Origin: Nocardia huaxiensis
GTDB taxonomy: Bacteria; Actinomycetota; Actinomycetes; Mycobacteriales; Mycobacteriaceae
Assembly (NCBI RefSeq): GCF_013744875.1
Contig: NZ_CP059399.1
Location: 6,324,001 to 6,388,000 of the forward strand
Length of the DNA: 64,000 nt
Direction of reading: 5' to 3'
Made by a program: the position numbers and the translations under genes. Numbering within the stretch: position 1 is the first letter of the stretch; each line of letters opens with the position of its first letter. Shown here piece by piece: positions 42,001 to 50,693 of this stretch. The notes beneath the pieces were generated by a model that saw nothing but the letters and a program-made list of their open reading frames with translations, was not told the origin of the DNA and made no database searches.

Positions 42001-42774
42001 TTATTGGTGTGACAGCTCAGCGAGTTGCTGGGCTGGTTGTTGAGCGTAGTAGGCGGCTTCCAGTTCGGCAGGTGGCATGTCACCGCAATTGCGGTAGAGG
42101 CGACGGTGATTGAACCAGTCGACCCATTCGGCGGTGGCCAACTCGACGTGATCGACCGTGCGCCACGGGCCTCGAGGTTTGATCAGTTCGGTCTTGTAGA
42201 GACCGTTGATCGTCTCGGCGAGTGCGTTGTCATAAGAGGAGCCGACCGCCCCTACAGAGGGTTGGATCCCGGCCTCGGCGAGGCGTTCGGTGAACGCGAT
42301 CGAGGTATATTGAGATCCCCTATCATTGTGGTGGACAACATCTTTCACATCCCATCCATCGCGGTTCCGAGTCCAGATGGCATGCTCGATCGCGTCGAGC
42401 ACCAACCCGGTCGTCATCGACGTGGAGGTGCGCCAGCCGATGATCCGACGGGCGTAGGCGTCCACGACGAACGCGACATATACCCATCCCGACCACGTCG
42501 AGACGTAGGTGAAATCGGCTACCCACAACCGATTCGGTGCCGCAGGAGAGAACTTGCGTCGCACCAGATCCGCCGACCGCGGCGCGGCCGGGTCCGCGAT
42601 CGTGGTCCGTTTGACCTTGCCGCGCACCGCACCTCGTAATCCGAGACCACGCATCAGCCGTTCCACCCGGCAACGGGCGACGCCGATGCCCTCGCGGTTG
42701 AGCTGCAGCCACACTTTCCGGGCCCCGTAGACCCGGTAGTTCTCGTTGTGCACGCGCGTGATCTGCACATTCAA
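42001..42774 (-). CDS. IS3-family transposase OrfB (copy A)
   Basis: 257 residues from the first ATG, but the -1 frame stays open upstream into OrfA, as expected for OrfAB made by frameshifting. The rve/DDE core has VADFTYVS, HHNDRGSQYTS and DNALAETINGLYKTE, giving the D, D and E. The C-terminus WFNHRRLYRNCGDMPPAE is typical of IS3 transposases. Confidence 0.95.
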   Translation of the reverse strand: MNVQITRVHNENYRVYGARKVWLQLNREGIGVARCRVERLMRGLGLRGAVRGKVKRTTIADPAAPRSADLVRRKFSPAAPNRLWVADFTYVSTWSGWVYVAFVVDAYARRIIGWRTSTSMTTGLVLDAIEHAIWTRNRDGWDVKDVVHHNDRGSQYTSIAFTERLAEAGIQPSVGAVGSSYDNALAETINGLYKTELIKPRGPWRTVDHVELATAEWVDWFNHRRLYRNCGDMPPAELEAAYYAQQPAQQLAELSHQ

Positions 42775-42944
42775 TTCCTGGTCACGCTGTTCGCGCTGGG
42801 TCGGGGTCCGGTTGCGATGTTCGTAGTAGGTCGATGGGGCGATCTTGACGCCGAGCTCGGTGAGCGCGGCGCAGATCGACTCGACACCCCATCGCAGGCC
42901 GCCGTGTTCGCGACGGCCTTGATGTTCGCTGATGAACCTGACGG

Positions 42945-43274
42945 TCAGCGTTGGGGCCGGTCCAGTTCGGCCGCGAAGAAAACCGACGCGGCTTTCAGAA
43001 TTCCGTTGGCGCGCTTGAGTTCTGCGTTCTCACGCCGCAACCGCTTCAACTCCGCGGACTCATCGGTGCTCACCCCGGGACGGGTTCCACCGTCGATCTG
43101 GCCCTGACGCACCCACTTGCGGACCGTTTCCGGGGTCCCCACGCCGAGCAGATCGGCGACCGCTTTCATCGCGGCCCACTCCGACTCGTGTTGATCCTGG
43201 ATCTCCACGAACATCCGGATCGCTCGCTCACGCAGCTCGACCGGGTACTTCTTCCTCGACGACACGACTTCCAT
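42945..43274 (-). CDS. IS3-family transposase OrfA (copy A)
   Basis: 109 residues. The N-terminal HTH_Tnp_1-type domain (YPVELRERAIRMFVEIQ... TVRKWVRQGQ) is followed by a leucine-zipper-like ELKRLRRENAELKRAN. OrfB is in the -1 frame. Confidence 0.95.
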   Translation of the reverse strand: MEVVSSRKKYPVELRERAIRMFVEIQDQHESEWAAMKAVADLLGVGTPETVRKWVRQGQIDGGTRPGVSTDESAELKRLRRENAELKRANGILKAASVFFAAELDRPQR

Positions 43275-43317
43275 CCTTCACAGATGACGAAGTCCCTGGA
43301 CTCACCGGGGCGATTCA

Positions 43318-43414
43318 CGCTGCCGCACACCCACTCCGGGCCGACACTCGGAAAATCGTGCTTGTCTCGCGGAGGGGCGGCACGGCTATCCTGCGGCGCG
43401 CGCCCAGGGAATCC
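43318..43414. repeat. Right half of long imperfect palindrome
   Basis: It contains the inner arm 43348-43366 and outer arm 43392-43414, which pair with 41950-41968 and 41863-41885 across IS copy A. No gene is seen here. Confidence 0.65.
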
Positions 43415-43679
43415 CCACCCACGCAACCACGCACTCACCCCGGCACCCGCCACCCGTCACACCGGACTCAGCCACCTACACGCAACCCGGACCACCGGAC
43501 GCCACCACCGCGCCAGCGCACCGGACCCCACCATCTACCCGACCGCCACGAACGCACTCCCCGTCACCCGACGTGACCACTCACCCCACCGCAACGTTCA
43601 TTACCCAATGTAACCACTTCCCCCTAACCAACTTCTCCACCTACTTCCGCCCCGCCTCCCTTCCCTCCTTACTGCTCCT
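43415..43679. other. G-poor, C/A-rich strand-skewed segment
   Basis: The plus strand is almost entirely C, A and T with few G, starting with CAC/ACC-like triplets and becoming C/T-rich near 43620-43680. It has no credible gene. Such skew directly before a strong hairpin could mark a replication or transfer origin or a long structured transcript. This is speculative. Confidence 0.4.
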
Positions 43680-43757
43680 CCCGAACAGATCACCAAATAC
43701 ACACACTCACTACTGAAAAATCTTCCATTGATGTGTGTATTTGGTGATCTGTTCGGG
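43680..43757. repeat. Perfect 26-bp inverted repeat
   Basis: Arms 43680-43705 and 43732-43757 are exact reverse complements (cccgaacagatcaccaaat... / ...atttggtgatctgttcggg), with a 26-base AT-rich loop. The outer bases extend the stem with one mismatch. There is no T-run, so it is not an ordinary terminator. Candidate origin or regulatory hairpin of the element. Confidence 0.75.
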
Positions 43758-44656
43758 GGGAGCCCATCACCGCAGCTCAGGAGGCGGGGCGGCGTGCGAC
43801 ACGCGTGCACAATGAGGTCATCGACCTGCCCAGCAGAACACACCCGAATCCGCGAAGTTCCACGCAGAACACAGGTCTCGCACTCGACGGTGCCACGTTT
43901 GACCCGCCCGGAACACGGGTTCTACCTCTGGTTCATTACGACACGCCGGGCCGAAAATGCCTGCGGTTCAACGGCCATCCCCGGTAGATGGTCGACTTCG
44001 GAACGCCTGTCGCGTCCGGTCGGGGTGGGGGCGCGTGATTGTGTCAGCGCCGCCCCTCACGCCAAGCACGAATTTCCCCCCACCGGTCCGGCACTCCCCC
44101 GACTGTCCGGCATCGGGAAATTCGTCCTCGGCGCGAGCCTCTCGGGCGGCGCTGCGCGGACAGCGATACCGGGCAGGACGAGCCTGCCCGCGGAGTCCAC
44201 GCACCCCCACCCCAACCTCGCGCAAACCGCTGGCGTCAACCGCATCCGCAGCCCGGCTACGGCTTTCAGCCCGGACCATCCCGATCGTGAGCCAGGCCGC
44301 CGAACACACGCCGTTGGCCCCGAAGCGCTCGGGCCGATCACCGGAGCGATCAACCTGCGGATTGACCGTCGCGCCGGAACATGAGCGAACTGGGGAATAG
44401 ATCGCGCAGATGTGGCCAGTACCCCAAACCGCGGTGCCGACCGATGAATGAACACACGCACGACGATTCCACCACATCGGGTCCAATAATATGAAGAATG
44501 CAATTCTACGGCAGCATATTAAATGACCCTAGAGATTTTATAGCACTGGTGATCGTAAATAACTTTTCGACGATGCCGATCAGATCGCCGAACCTATCGG
44601 TATATCGTGAGATCGGGCAATATGCCCCACTCAGGACCATTGAAATAGGGAAATCC
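43758..44656. other. Gene-poor region with second palindromic repeat
   Basis: About 900 bp with no gene I can support; open frames here have no credible start or composition. It holds the palindrome at 44061-44130. From about 44480 it becomes AT-rich ahead of the secreted-protein gene, where a promoter is expected. Confidence 0.5.
44061..44130. repeat. Second copy of palindromic repeat family
   Basis: Arms ccaagcacgaatttccc (44061-44077) and gggaaattcgtcctcgg (44114-44130) match 14/17 as inverted repeats. The stem motif and the flanking GCGCCGC...GAGGCT sequence resemble the palindrome split by IS copy A. Confidence 0.6.
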
Positions 44657-45109
44657 ATGATCATCAACTTCATACGTCGCACCATCGTTCCAATCGGAAC
44701 GTCTCTGATCGCAATTGCGGCGGCAACAACCATTGCCGCGCCAGCTAACGCCAGCGAACGACGTGAAATCGTCTGCAATGGCAATGCGTTGATGCCGAAA
44801 TCCATCGACACCGTTCATATCCAATACGGCTTCACCGTCGACTGCACCGGTAGGCCGGAAATATTGGCCGCCAACACCACGCTGAAGAAACTACAGGATG
44901 GAAAAGTCACCAACCATTCCTCGCGGCCAAACGAGGTCATCACCCTGGACGCCAGCAATCGGGCCGAGGTATGGTACACCGCGTCCTGTTCGTTGACAAG
45001 CCAGCAACTCGGATTCTTCTACACCGAGGTCACTCTCGGTGCCATCGGCGGAGGCGGCGCGGACATACGCGAGATAACCCCGAGCAACTCTATGCCGTTG
45101 TATTGCTGA
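44657..45109 (+). CDS. Small secreted protein
   Basis: 150 residues from the ATG at 44657; the frame extends upstream to 44498. A signal peptide (MIINFIRRTIVPIGTSLIAI... ending near ANAS) leads to a mature domain with four cysteines (IVCNGN, VDCTG, ASCSL, final C), probably two disulfides. The coding and upstream sequence is more AT-rich than the host average. No family was recognised. Confidence 0.7.
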   Translation: MIINFIRRTIVPIGTSLIAIAAATTIAAPANASERREIVCNGNALMPKSIDTVHIQYGFTVDCTGRPEILAANTTLKKLQDGKVTNHSSRPNEVITLDASNRAEVWYTASCSLTSQQLGFFYTEVTLGAIGGGGADIREITPSNSMPLYC

Positions 45110-45196
45110 TCGGCGACGATTGCGCTAGACAGGCAATGCCCCGGCAGATCTCGGCGTAGTCCTTCCGATGGGACTGCGGTTTGCGATGCTATCCCC

Positions 45197-45703
45197 ATGG
45201 ATGGAAGTGGCCGTGAGATGCATCCGGCCGTCGCAGCCGCGCTCTCCGTCATGCCGGAGAACGACGGGAGAGCCCGGCTGGTTGGTTCTGTCATCCGGGA
45301 GGAAGACGGTGCGGTCGCGGTGGTCGTACACACCGCCCGGTGGCGCTACGTCGTGGTCGTTCTGCGGGACGGTGACCGATGGATCACACCGACTCTGATC
45401 ATCGGCGAAGGGATTCCGACCCAGCCCCGACTAGCAACCAACTTTCCCACCATGCCGTTGGCGAAACAGTCGGCAGATATCCGTAACAGCCTCCACAACG
45501 ATTTCGTGTGGCACGCGGTCGTCGGGACCGCGGCATTGGATGCGGACTCGGTGCGCGTAGTGACGACACTCGAATCTCGCAAACCCGAAATCGGTGACGA
45601 CGGTCTGGTACTGGCGTTGGTCCGTGCGCAGCACGGTGAACGACCGCTCGTCACCGTCACGACCCGGGACGGACGCGAAGAGAGTAACTACCAGGAGGAT
45701 TAG
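45197..45703 (+). CDS. Hypothetical protein
   Basis: 168 residues. The first half is beta-rich (GSVIREEDGAVAVVVHTARWRYVVVVLRDGDRW). The second half has DADSVRVVTTLES and LVTVTTRDGREE. There is no signal peptide or catalytic motif. The start is uncertain: no clear ribosome site is seen, and an internal ATG 21 bases in is possible. Function is unknown. Confidence 0.6.
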   Translation: MDGSGREMHPAVAAALSVMPENDGRARLVGSVIREEDGAVAVVVHTARWRYVVVVLRDGDRWITPTLIIGEGIPTQPRLATNFPTMPLAKQSADIRNSLHNDFVWHAVVGTAALDADSVRVVTTLESRKPEIGDDGLVLALVRAQHGERPLVTVTTRDGREESNYQED

Positions 45704-45840
45704 GCCGACAGCGACACACCCCTCCTTCACCGTCTACGAGACTATGACCGACCGTGCCAGGTTCACCGAACCGGTTGCCGCGCAAGCGGTCCTGAGTAGG
45801 CTCCCGATCAGCGTGATCATCTGCTCAAGGGGATGAAGCC

Positions 45841-46812
45841 ATGACCATGACGCGCACCCTCACCACCCTCGCCGTCCTGCCGGTCCTGGCCGCGGCCGGA
45901 CAAGGCATCGCGGTCGCCGCACCGGGACAACCCGGCCTGGCGGTCCCCGGCGACGGACAACCCGGACTCAGCCAAGAACCGGCACCGCCCGCGGCACCGA
46001 GCCTGGCCGACTACATCCCGGACCCACCGACACCACCGGCCCGGCCACGACCGAACCAGCAGAACTCCCCGAACACCGACACCCTCGTACAGCCACCGCA
46101 GACCACCGAGCCCGAGCCCGGCGAAGAACCACAGCCGGTGCCGGAAGCCGCGCCGGCCGATCCGAACACGCTGCGCGCAGGCAACACCACGGTGGCGGTC
46201 CCGGACTGGATCGATACGAAGACCCGCGACAAGGCACAGGCGTATCTGAACTATGCGGAATGGCAAATCGCCGCGGGCTATGACGCGCTGGGATTCCCCC
46301 GCGAGGAATCGGATCGCCGGGCGGCCTCTACTCTCGCCGGTGGCATCGTGGGCGCACTCACCGGCGTGGAACTGGTAGGGATACCGGCCGTGGCCATCGG
46401 CTGTCTCGGCGGGTCCGTGGTCGGCGGGCTCGCCGGTGCGGCCATCGGCGCCACGGCGGCCGGAGTCGAAATGCCCTTCGGCGCCGCCCTCGGGATACCC
46501 CTGGGCTGCCTGGCAGGAGGCGCGGTGGGCATGGTGCCGGGCATCGCCCTGGGCGGCATGGCCGGAACCCTCATCGGCGGGGCCGTCGCCGGAGCGCTCG
46601 GGAGCGGGGTGGATGTGACGCAGCCCGATACACCCCCGCCGTTGCTGGAAGTCTCCACCGCGCACGAGCTCACGCCTGCGGACTCGAATCCGGTCGGGCA
46701 GCCGATTGCCGACGCGCTAGCCGTGGTCGGAGCGCAGGTGGACACGGCCGTGACCTCCTTGCGCGAGGCGCTGGCGACGATGCCGCCGCTGATCCCGAGA
46801 GTTCCCTCTTGA
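45841..46812 (+). CDS. Secreted Pro-rich/glycine-zipper protein
   Basis: 323 residues. A signal peptide (MTMTRTLTTLAVLPVLAAAG) precedes a Pro-rich linker (residues about 25-115). A middle segment follows (RDKAQAYLNYAEWQIAAGYD), then a long Gly/Ala/Val stretch of glycine-zipper type (GGIVGALTGVELVGIP... GGMAGTLIGGAVAGALG) and a short soluble tail. It is probably cell-envelope associated. It resembles the smaller protein at 28897 in design. Function is unknown. Confidence 0.75.
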   Translation: MTMTRTLTTLAVLPVLAAAGQGIAVAAPGQPGLAVPGDGQPGLSQEPAPPAAPSLADYIPDPPTPPARPRPNQQNSPNTDTLVQPPQTTEPEPGEEPQPVPEAAPADPNTLRAGNTTVAVPDWIDTKTRDKAQAYLNYAEWQIAAGYDALGFPREESDRRAASTLAGGIVGALTGVELVGIPAVAIGCLGGSVVGGLAGAAIGATAAGVEMPFGAALGIPLGCLAGGAVGMVPGIALGGMAGTLIGGAVAGALGSGVDVTQPDTPPPLLEVSTAHELTPADSNPVGQPIADALAVVGAQVDTAVTSLREALATMPPLIPRVPS

Positions 46813-46908
46813 CCGGCCTTGCTACGGCGTGCTGCGGGAGTATCCGAATCTCGGCATGCCACCGCACCCAGTGAGACAATCGGGTGAAACCCTTTGGGGG
46901 ACAAGGCC

Positions 46909-47433
46909 ATGCACCAGGCTGACGACGTGCCCGACGCAGCGGACAGCAGTAACACCGATCCGTCCGCGGAGCACCTGTGGCCGCGTCCTGCCCATCCGGT
47001 CCTGCGAAAAATGAATCCACGGCGCATCTTTCGGCGGTACCGGACGCGCCAGGCGGTTCGTCTGGTGTACTACGGGCCACCGGTCGGCGAGGGATCGGCG
47101 GACGCCTTTCGTTCGATCACATTCTGGCACCGTGATTACCAGGGCGGACCGGTCGGCAAGCTCAATTTCCTGATCTGCCACGAATGTCGGCGGGGATTCA
47201 TCGGTGATCTCAACGTGCAGACGAGCCTGCAAGGCCACGGCATCGCTACGCGCGCGCTGGCCGAGCTCCGTAAGCAGGTGCCGGGCTACACATGGCGGAC
47301 CAGCTTGCACTTGCTCAGCGGGAAGAGTTTCTGGACGCTGCTGGCCGAGCGCACCGGCGAGGACTACGGCGACGTCGACCGGACCTGTGAGCACATGGAT
47401 CTTTTCTGGGGCGGTCGCGGCCCCAAGCAATAA
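46909..47433 (+). CDS. GNAT-like acetyltransferase
   Basis: 174 residues from the ATG at 46909, with GGGGGA ten bases upstream; an in-frame TTG at 46894 is an alternative. The acetyl-CoA-binding motif appears in IGDLNVQTSLQGHGIATRAL (Q-x-x-G-x-G/A). The N-terminal 35 residues are disordered. The substrate is unknown. It is convergent with the element's minus-strand operon. Confidence 0.7.
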   Translation: MHQADDVPDAADSSNTDPSAEHLWPRPAHPVLRKMNPRRIFRRYRTRQAVRLVYYGPPVGEGSADAFRSITFWHRDYQGGPVGKLNFLICHECRRGFIGDLNVQTSLQGHGIATRALAELRKQVPGYTWRTSLHLLSGKSFWTLLAERTGEDYGDVDRTCEHMDLFWGGRGPKQ

Positions 47434-47480
47434 GGACCGGGTGCGTACTCCCCGACAGACGGCCTGCTGGTATGAAAAGG

Positions 47481-47525
47481 GCGGAGCCCGTGCCAGGTAG
47501 TGACTGGCACGGACTCCGCTTTCTG
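47481..47525. terminator. Bidirectional terminator
   Basis: Arms gcggagcccgtgcca (47481-47495) and tggcacggactccgc (47505-47519), nearly perfect, are followed by TTTCT. It separates the convergent GNAT gene and the conjugation/maintenance operon. Confidence 0.75.
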
Positions 47526-47557
47526 TATTCAGTTTGCTATTCAGTTGTCCAGAATGA

Positions 47558-47764
47558 TCAGTTGAACAAGGTCATCTGATTCTGATGGGCTCTCCGATCA
47601 CAGTCGTCCCGGTAGGTTCTGGCCAGCCGTTGCACCATCGACTTCGACAGGTCGTAGTCGGTGGCGATAGCGGCCCAGCTGTCTCCGTGGTCGAACCGTT
47701 CCTGGAACTCCCGCCCGAGCCGTAGTTGCGTCCGGGCACTCATCGGCTTCTTACGCGTGGTCAT
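47558..47764 (-). CDS. Small HTH protein
   Basis: 68 residues with a helix-turn-helix-like segment WAAIATDYDLSKSMVQRLARTYR. The ATG at 47764 overlaps the end of the preceding gene. It is the last gene of the minus-strand operon and may be a small DNA-binding regulator of the element. Confidence 0.65.
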   Translation of the reverse strand: MTTRKKPMSARTQLRLGREFQERFDHGDSWAAIATDYDLSKSMVQRLARTYRDDCDRRAHQNQMTLFN

Positions 47765-48083
47765 CATCGACACCCGCGCAGCCATACGCGTCATTGCGTT
47801 GGCACTCGCCGTCCCCGATCACACACCCTGCCTCGTCGCAGAGCCCGCATAGGGTTCGCACCTGGTCTGTTCCGACTACGGTGTCGAAGCAGTCCCGGCA
47901 CCCGCACCACCGATAGCCCGAGCCATCCGTCGCCGCGGGTTCGTCGTCGCTGACGTCCCACGGTTCGTAGTGGCCGCACTCGCGGCAGTGGATGAGGTAC
48001 TCGAATCCGAGCGCCCGATCACTGGGGCGGGCGGGGATTCGGGCCATCGGCATCCCGCAGCATTCGATGTCGACGGACTTCAT
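47751..48083 (-). CDS. Cysteine-rich zinc-binding-like protein
   Basis: 110 residues. The ATG at 48083 overlaps the upstream stop (ATGA). There are 14 cysteines, with patterns HCREC, WCGCRDC and LCGLCDEAGC, suggesting several zinc sites. Function is unknown. Confidence 0.7.
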   Translation of the reverse strand: MKSVDIECCGMPMARIPARPSDRALGFEYLIHCRECGHYEPWDVSDDEPAATDGSGYRWCGCRDCFDTVVGTDQVRTLCGLCDEAGCVIGDGECQRNDAYGCAGVDDDHA

Positions 48084-48268
48084 GCCGACACCTCCCGACT
48101 GTCGGTGTAGACGGTCCAACGGGTTTGGATCGCGGTCACGATCTGCTCGTCGGCGACATCGATGTCACCCACGATCACCCCGACCTCACGCAGGTACTCC
48201 AGCGCGGTCCCGATCACCGCATACAGCTGCGATCGGTCGATGACGTGAACATCGGCCAGCATGACCAT
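48080..48268 (-). CDS. Hypothetical small protein
   Basis: 62 residues from the ATG at 48268 (MVMLADVHVIDRS), which shares one base with the upstream stop (TGATG). The second Met is also possible. The acidic middle is VGDIDVADEQIVTAIQTRW. No family was recognised. Confidence 0.6.
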   Translation of the reverse strand: MVMLADVHVIDRSQLYAVIGTALEYLREVGVIVGDIDVADEQIVTAIQTRWTVYTDSREVSA

Positions 48269-48474
48269 CACGCCCTCCCCGGAGTACGTGCCCACTCCCA
48301 GTCCTTGGGCAGCATCCCGCCCTCGGACAGCGAGTCATCCAGCACCGCCACCTGATCGGTGAGTTCGATCAAGATGCGCGCCACCTTGCGCAGGTCGTGC
48401 ACATCCCACACCCCGATCCCGGTGTACTGGCCGATCAGCTCCCGGATCTCGGCCAGAGCCTTATTCGGGTCCAT
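48268..48474 (-). CDS. Hypothetical small protein, MDPN paralogue 2
   Basis: 68 residues beginning MDPNKALAEIRELIGQY. It is a paralogue of the gene immediately upstream (MDPNAALDQIRGLTDEA). Both end in a Trp-containing tail. It is coupled by TGATG at both ends. Function is unknown. Confidence 0.65.
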   Translation of the reverse strand: MDPNKALAEIRELIGQYTGIGVWDVHDLRKVARILIELTDQVAVLDDSLSEGGMLPKDWEWARTPGRA

Positions 48475-48674
48475 CACGCCCTCCCAACGCCGTGCGCCCA
48501 CCACTCGGGCAGAACCTCACCGCGCGAGAGCCACGAGTCCAGTCCCACAACGGCTTCGACGAGGGCATACAGCAAACGCGCCTCTTCGTTCTGGTCGTGG
48601 TCGATATACGGACTCAGGGCATACGCTTCGTCGGTCAGTCCCCGGATTTGGTCCAAGGCCGCGTTCGGGTCCAT
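48474..48674 (-). CDS. Hypothetical small protein, MDPN paralogue 1
   Basis: 66 residues, MDPNAALDQIRGLTDEAYAL at the N-terminus and WLSRGEVLPEWWAHG near the end. It shares one base with both neighbours (TGATG). It is similar to the next gene, so a tandem duplication is likely. Confidence 0.65.
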   Translation of the reverse strand: MDPNAALDQIRGLTDEAYALSPYIDHDQNEEARLLYALVEAVVGLDSWLSRGEVLPEWWAHGVGRA

Positions 48675-49069
48675 CACCGCCTCCTGGATGCCGGCGGTTC
48701 CGGGCACAGCGCGTGTTGCTGCTCCAGCGCACCGAAATCCCATGTCAGGCACTGCACCTGATCCAGGAGTTCCTTGCACTGGTCTTTCAGGTCGTCGCGT
48801 TCCTTGATCAGCTCGGCCACCCAGATCGAATGGGCCTTCGCGTCGGCAACAGCCGGTTCGCTGTCTTCGACGGGAGTACCGTCCTGGAGGGCGTCGGTGA
48901 TCGCTTGCAGCAGATCCGTGGTTCCTTGCCGCGACATCTCGGCCGTCACCGACCGATACTGTCCGCCCAGGGAATACAGGACAGTGAACCGGAACTTCGC
49001 ACCCGGCTCCATGGCGACCAACAACCGGCCTAGCCGTTCGGCCCGCGACACCATCTGATCGGTGTTCAT
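48674..49069 (-). CDS. Hypothetical protein with coiled-coil C-terminus
   Basis: 131 residues. The start at 49069 is fixed by the TGATG overlap with the upstream gene. The C-terminal heptad-like segment IKERDDLKDQCKELLDQVQCL suggests a coiled coil. No family was recognised. Confidence 0.65.
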   Translation of the reverse strand: MNTDQMVSRAERLGRLLVAMEPGAKFRFTVLYSLGGQYRSVTAEMSRQGTTDLLQAITDALQDGTPVEDSEPAVADAKAHSIWVAELIKERDDLKDQCKELLDQVQCLTWDFGALEQQHALCPEPPASRRR

Positions 49070-49644
49070 CACGCGACCTCCGCCCCGGGTTCGGCCGGAA
49101 CGGCATCGTGATCGTCGGCGGGATGCTCGAAATGAGCCCACCAGCGATCGTGCGGGCTGTCGATCAGTTCGATCCGCCCACCGCACTGTCCGCAACGCAC
49201 CGGCTCCGGCGCGGGCACCGCGTCGTGACCGAAGTCCGGCTCGTCCGCGTGTGTCCACCAGGTGCCGAATGTGCTGTGTACCTCCCAGATTCGACCACGG
49301 CACACATCGCAGAACACGAACTTCTCCGGCTCGAACACCGTGGCGTCGCCGTTGACGGTGGCGATGTCCTCGACTGCGTTGTCGATGCCGAAGAACCGGC
49401 TGATCGCTCGATTGAGGTTGTCCCGAAGGATGCGCGCCTCATCGACGGTCAGATCGGCGAACATGCCTTCGAAGCGCGGGTGCAGACGCCAGCGGATCTC
49501 GATGTCCCCGCGGATGTCTCCGGCGGCCAGCAGCTCGACCGTGGCATCGGGCATGTTGTGCCAATGCAATTCGATCTCCCCGCTGCCGCCGCGCCCGTAA
49601 TCGCCGAGCGATGCCGCCGCCGCAGTGGTCCCCAAGTACGCCAT
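49069..49644 (-). CDS. Hypothetical protein with HWH-type N-domain and zinc-ribbon-like C-terminus
   Basis: 191 residues from the ATG at 49644 (GAAAGGA upstream; the frame extends to 49689). The N-terminal half (GEIELHWHNMPDATVELL... RILRDNLNRAIS) is similar to the gene at 49703-50047. The C-terminal half has two CxxC pairs (FCDVCRGRI, RCGQCGGRI), each followed by a W-rich block (WWTHADEPD, WWAHFEHPAD). It looks like a duplicated zinc-binding unit. Function is unknown. Confidence 0.7.
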   Translation of the reverse strand: MAYLGTTAAAASLGDYGRGGSGEIELHWHNMPDATVELLAAGDIRGDIEIRWRLHPRFEGMFADLTVDEARILRDNLNRAISRFFGIDNAVEDIATVNGDATVFEPEKFVFCDVCRGRIWEVHSTFGTWWTHADEPDFGHDAVPAPEPVRCGQCGGRIELIDSPHDRWWAHFEHPADDHDAVPAEPGAEVA

Positions 49645-49702
49645 GATCAGATTCCTTTCTGGATGATGTGGTGAATGGCGTTGTGGCACAGCAGGTTGGT
49701 CA

Positions 49703-50047
49703 TCAGAACTCCCCTGCCTGCGGCCACGGACTGGCGCTGAAGGTCGGCGGCAGATCCTCCGGCGACGGACTGAGCGTCCAGTCCGACCCCGAATCGTCCA
49801 ACCCGTCCCCGGCGATGAACCGGTCGTAGGCCGACAACGCGAACCTCAGCGCCTCCGCCAGCTCGGTCACCTCGTCCATCTCCATGAACACCCGCACCCC
49901 GGATTCGGGCGTGGGCGTCCAGGCGATCTCGACCCGCGGCCCCTCGGTGGTGAACCCCAGAAACACTTCGGCCTTGACCTCGTGCCAGTGGAAGGTGATA
50001 TCCCCGTGGCCGTCGCTGCTCGCGGACCGGCTTTCCATGCACGCCAT
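49703..50047 (-). CDS. Hypothetical protein, HWH-type paralogue
   Basis: 114 residues, start sharing one base with the SSB stop (TGATG). GDITFHWHEVKAEVFLGF and VTELAEALRFALSAYDRF parallel the N-terminal half of the downstream gene. No family was recognised. Confidence 0.65.
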   Translation of the reverse strand: MACMESRSASSDGHGDITFHWHEVKAEVFLGFTTEGPRVEIAWTPTPESGVRVFMEMDEVTELAEALRFALSAYDRFIAGDGLDDSGSDWTLSPSPEDLPPTFSASPWPQAGEF

Positions 50048-50523
50048 CAGAACGGCACCTCATCCGACTCGGGCGCGGCAGCGGCGTACGGGTCATCGCT
50101 GGCCCCGTTCCCCGCGGCCCCGGACGGACGGCCGTTGCCATTGCTGTTGGCGCGGTTCTTGGACTTCACCGGTTTGGCGACCGCGTATTTCAGCGACACC
50201 CCCACCTCCTCGGCGACCAGTTCCACGATGGTGCGTTTGACCCCTTCGCGGTCGTCATAGGTGCGCTGCTGGAGCTTGCCGACCACCACGACCCGCGCGC
50301 CCTTGGTGAGGGAGTCGTTGACGTTCTCGGCCGGTTCGCGCCACTGGGTGCAGCGCATGAACAGCGCCGGACCGTCCTTCCACTTCTTCGACTGGGCGTC
50401 GAAGATCCGCGGGGTGGAGGCCACGGTGAAATTGACCACCGCGGCACCGGTATCGCGCATGAAGCGGATCTCCGGATCGGCGGTGAGGTTGCCGATAATG
50501 GTGAGAGTTGTCTCTCCGGACAT
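50047..50523 (-). CDS. ssb: Single-stranded DNA-binding protein
   Basis: 158 residues. The OB-fold is recognisable: [58 protein letters not shown]. The C-terminal tail is disordered and acidic, ending PESDEVPF, matching the SSB protein-interaction tip. It probably protects transferred or replicating element DNA. This is an element-encoded paralogue of the host SSB. Confidence 0.93.
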   Translation of the reverse strand: MSGETTLTIIGNLTADPEIRFMRDTGAAVVNFTVASTPRIFDAQSKKWKDGPALFMRCTQWREPAENVNDSLTKGARVVVVGKLQQRTYDDREGVKRTIVELVAEEVGVSLKYAVAKPVKSKNRANSNGNGRPSGAAGNGASDDPYAAAAPESDEVPF

Positions 50524-50693
50524 GTCAGTCTCCTGAAATTCGGTGTGTTAGTTAGGTTTCCGAGAACAGGTCTCGGGTGAGGTTGTCCAAGCCTCGGATG
50601 TGATGCCATGGCATCACGGGTGTGTAGCTGTCGTAGCGGGTACCTCCTTTCGATGTTGTTGTTGAAAAACCTTTGGGGCACAGTCGGTTTCGG

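Larger units (their letters stand above)
41975..43317 (-). mobile_element. IS3-family insertion sequence, copy A
   Basis: 1343 bp, encoding OrfA and OrfB on the minus strand. Imperfect terminal inverted repeats begin TGAATCG(T/C)CCCGGTG. It is flanked by a 3-bp direct repeat CGC (41972-41974 and 43318-43320), a normal target duplication for IS3 relatives. The encoded proteins are identical to those of copy B (57428-58770). It lies inside the loop of a long palindrome. Confidence 0.95.

Noticed and set aside
43601..43843. Minus-strand open frame across the 26-bp inverted repeat
   Set aside because: It lacks a ribosome site, spans the hairpin and has no resemblance to any family; better read as noncoding.
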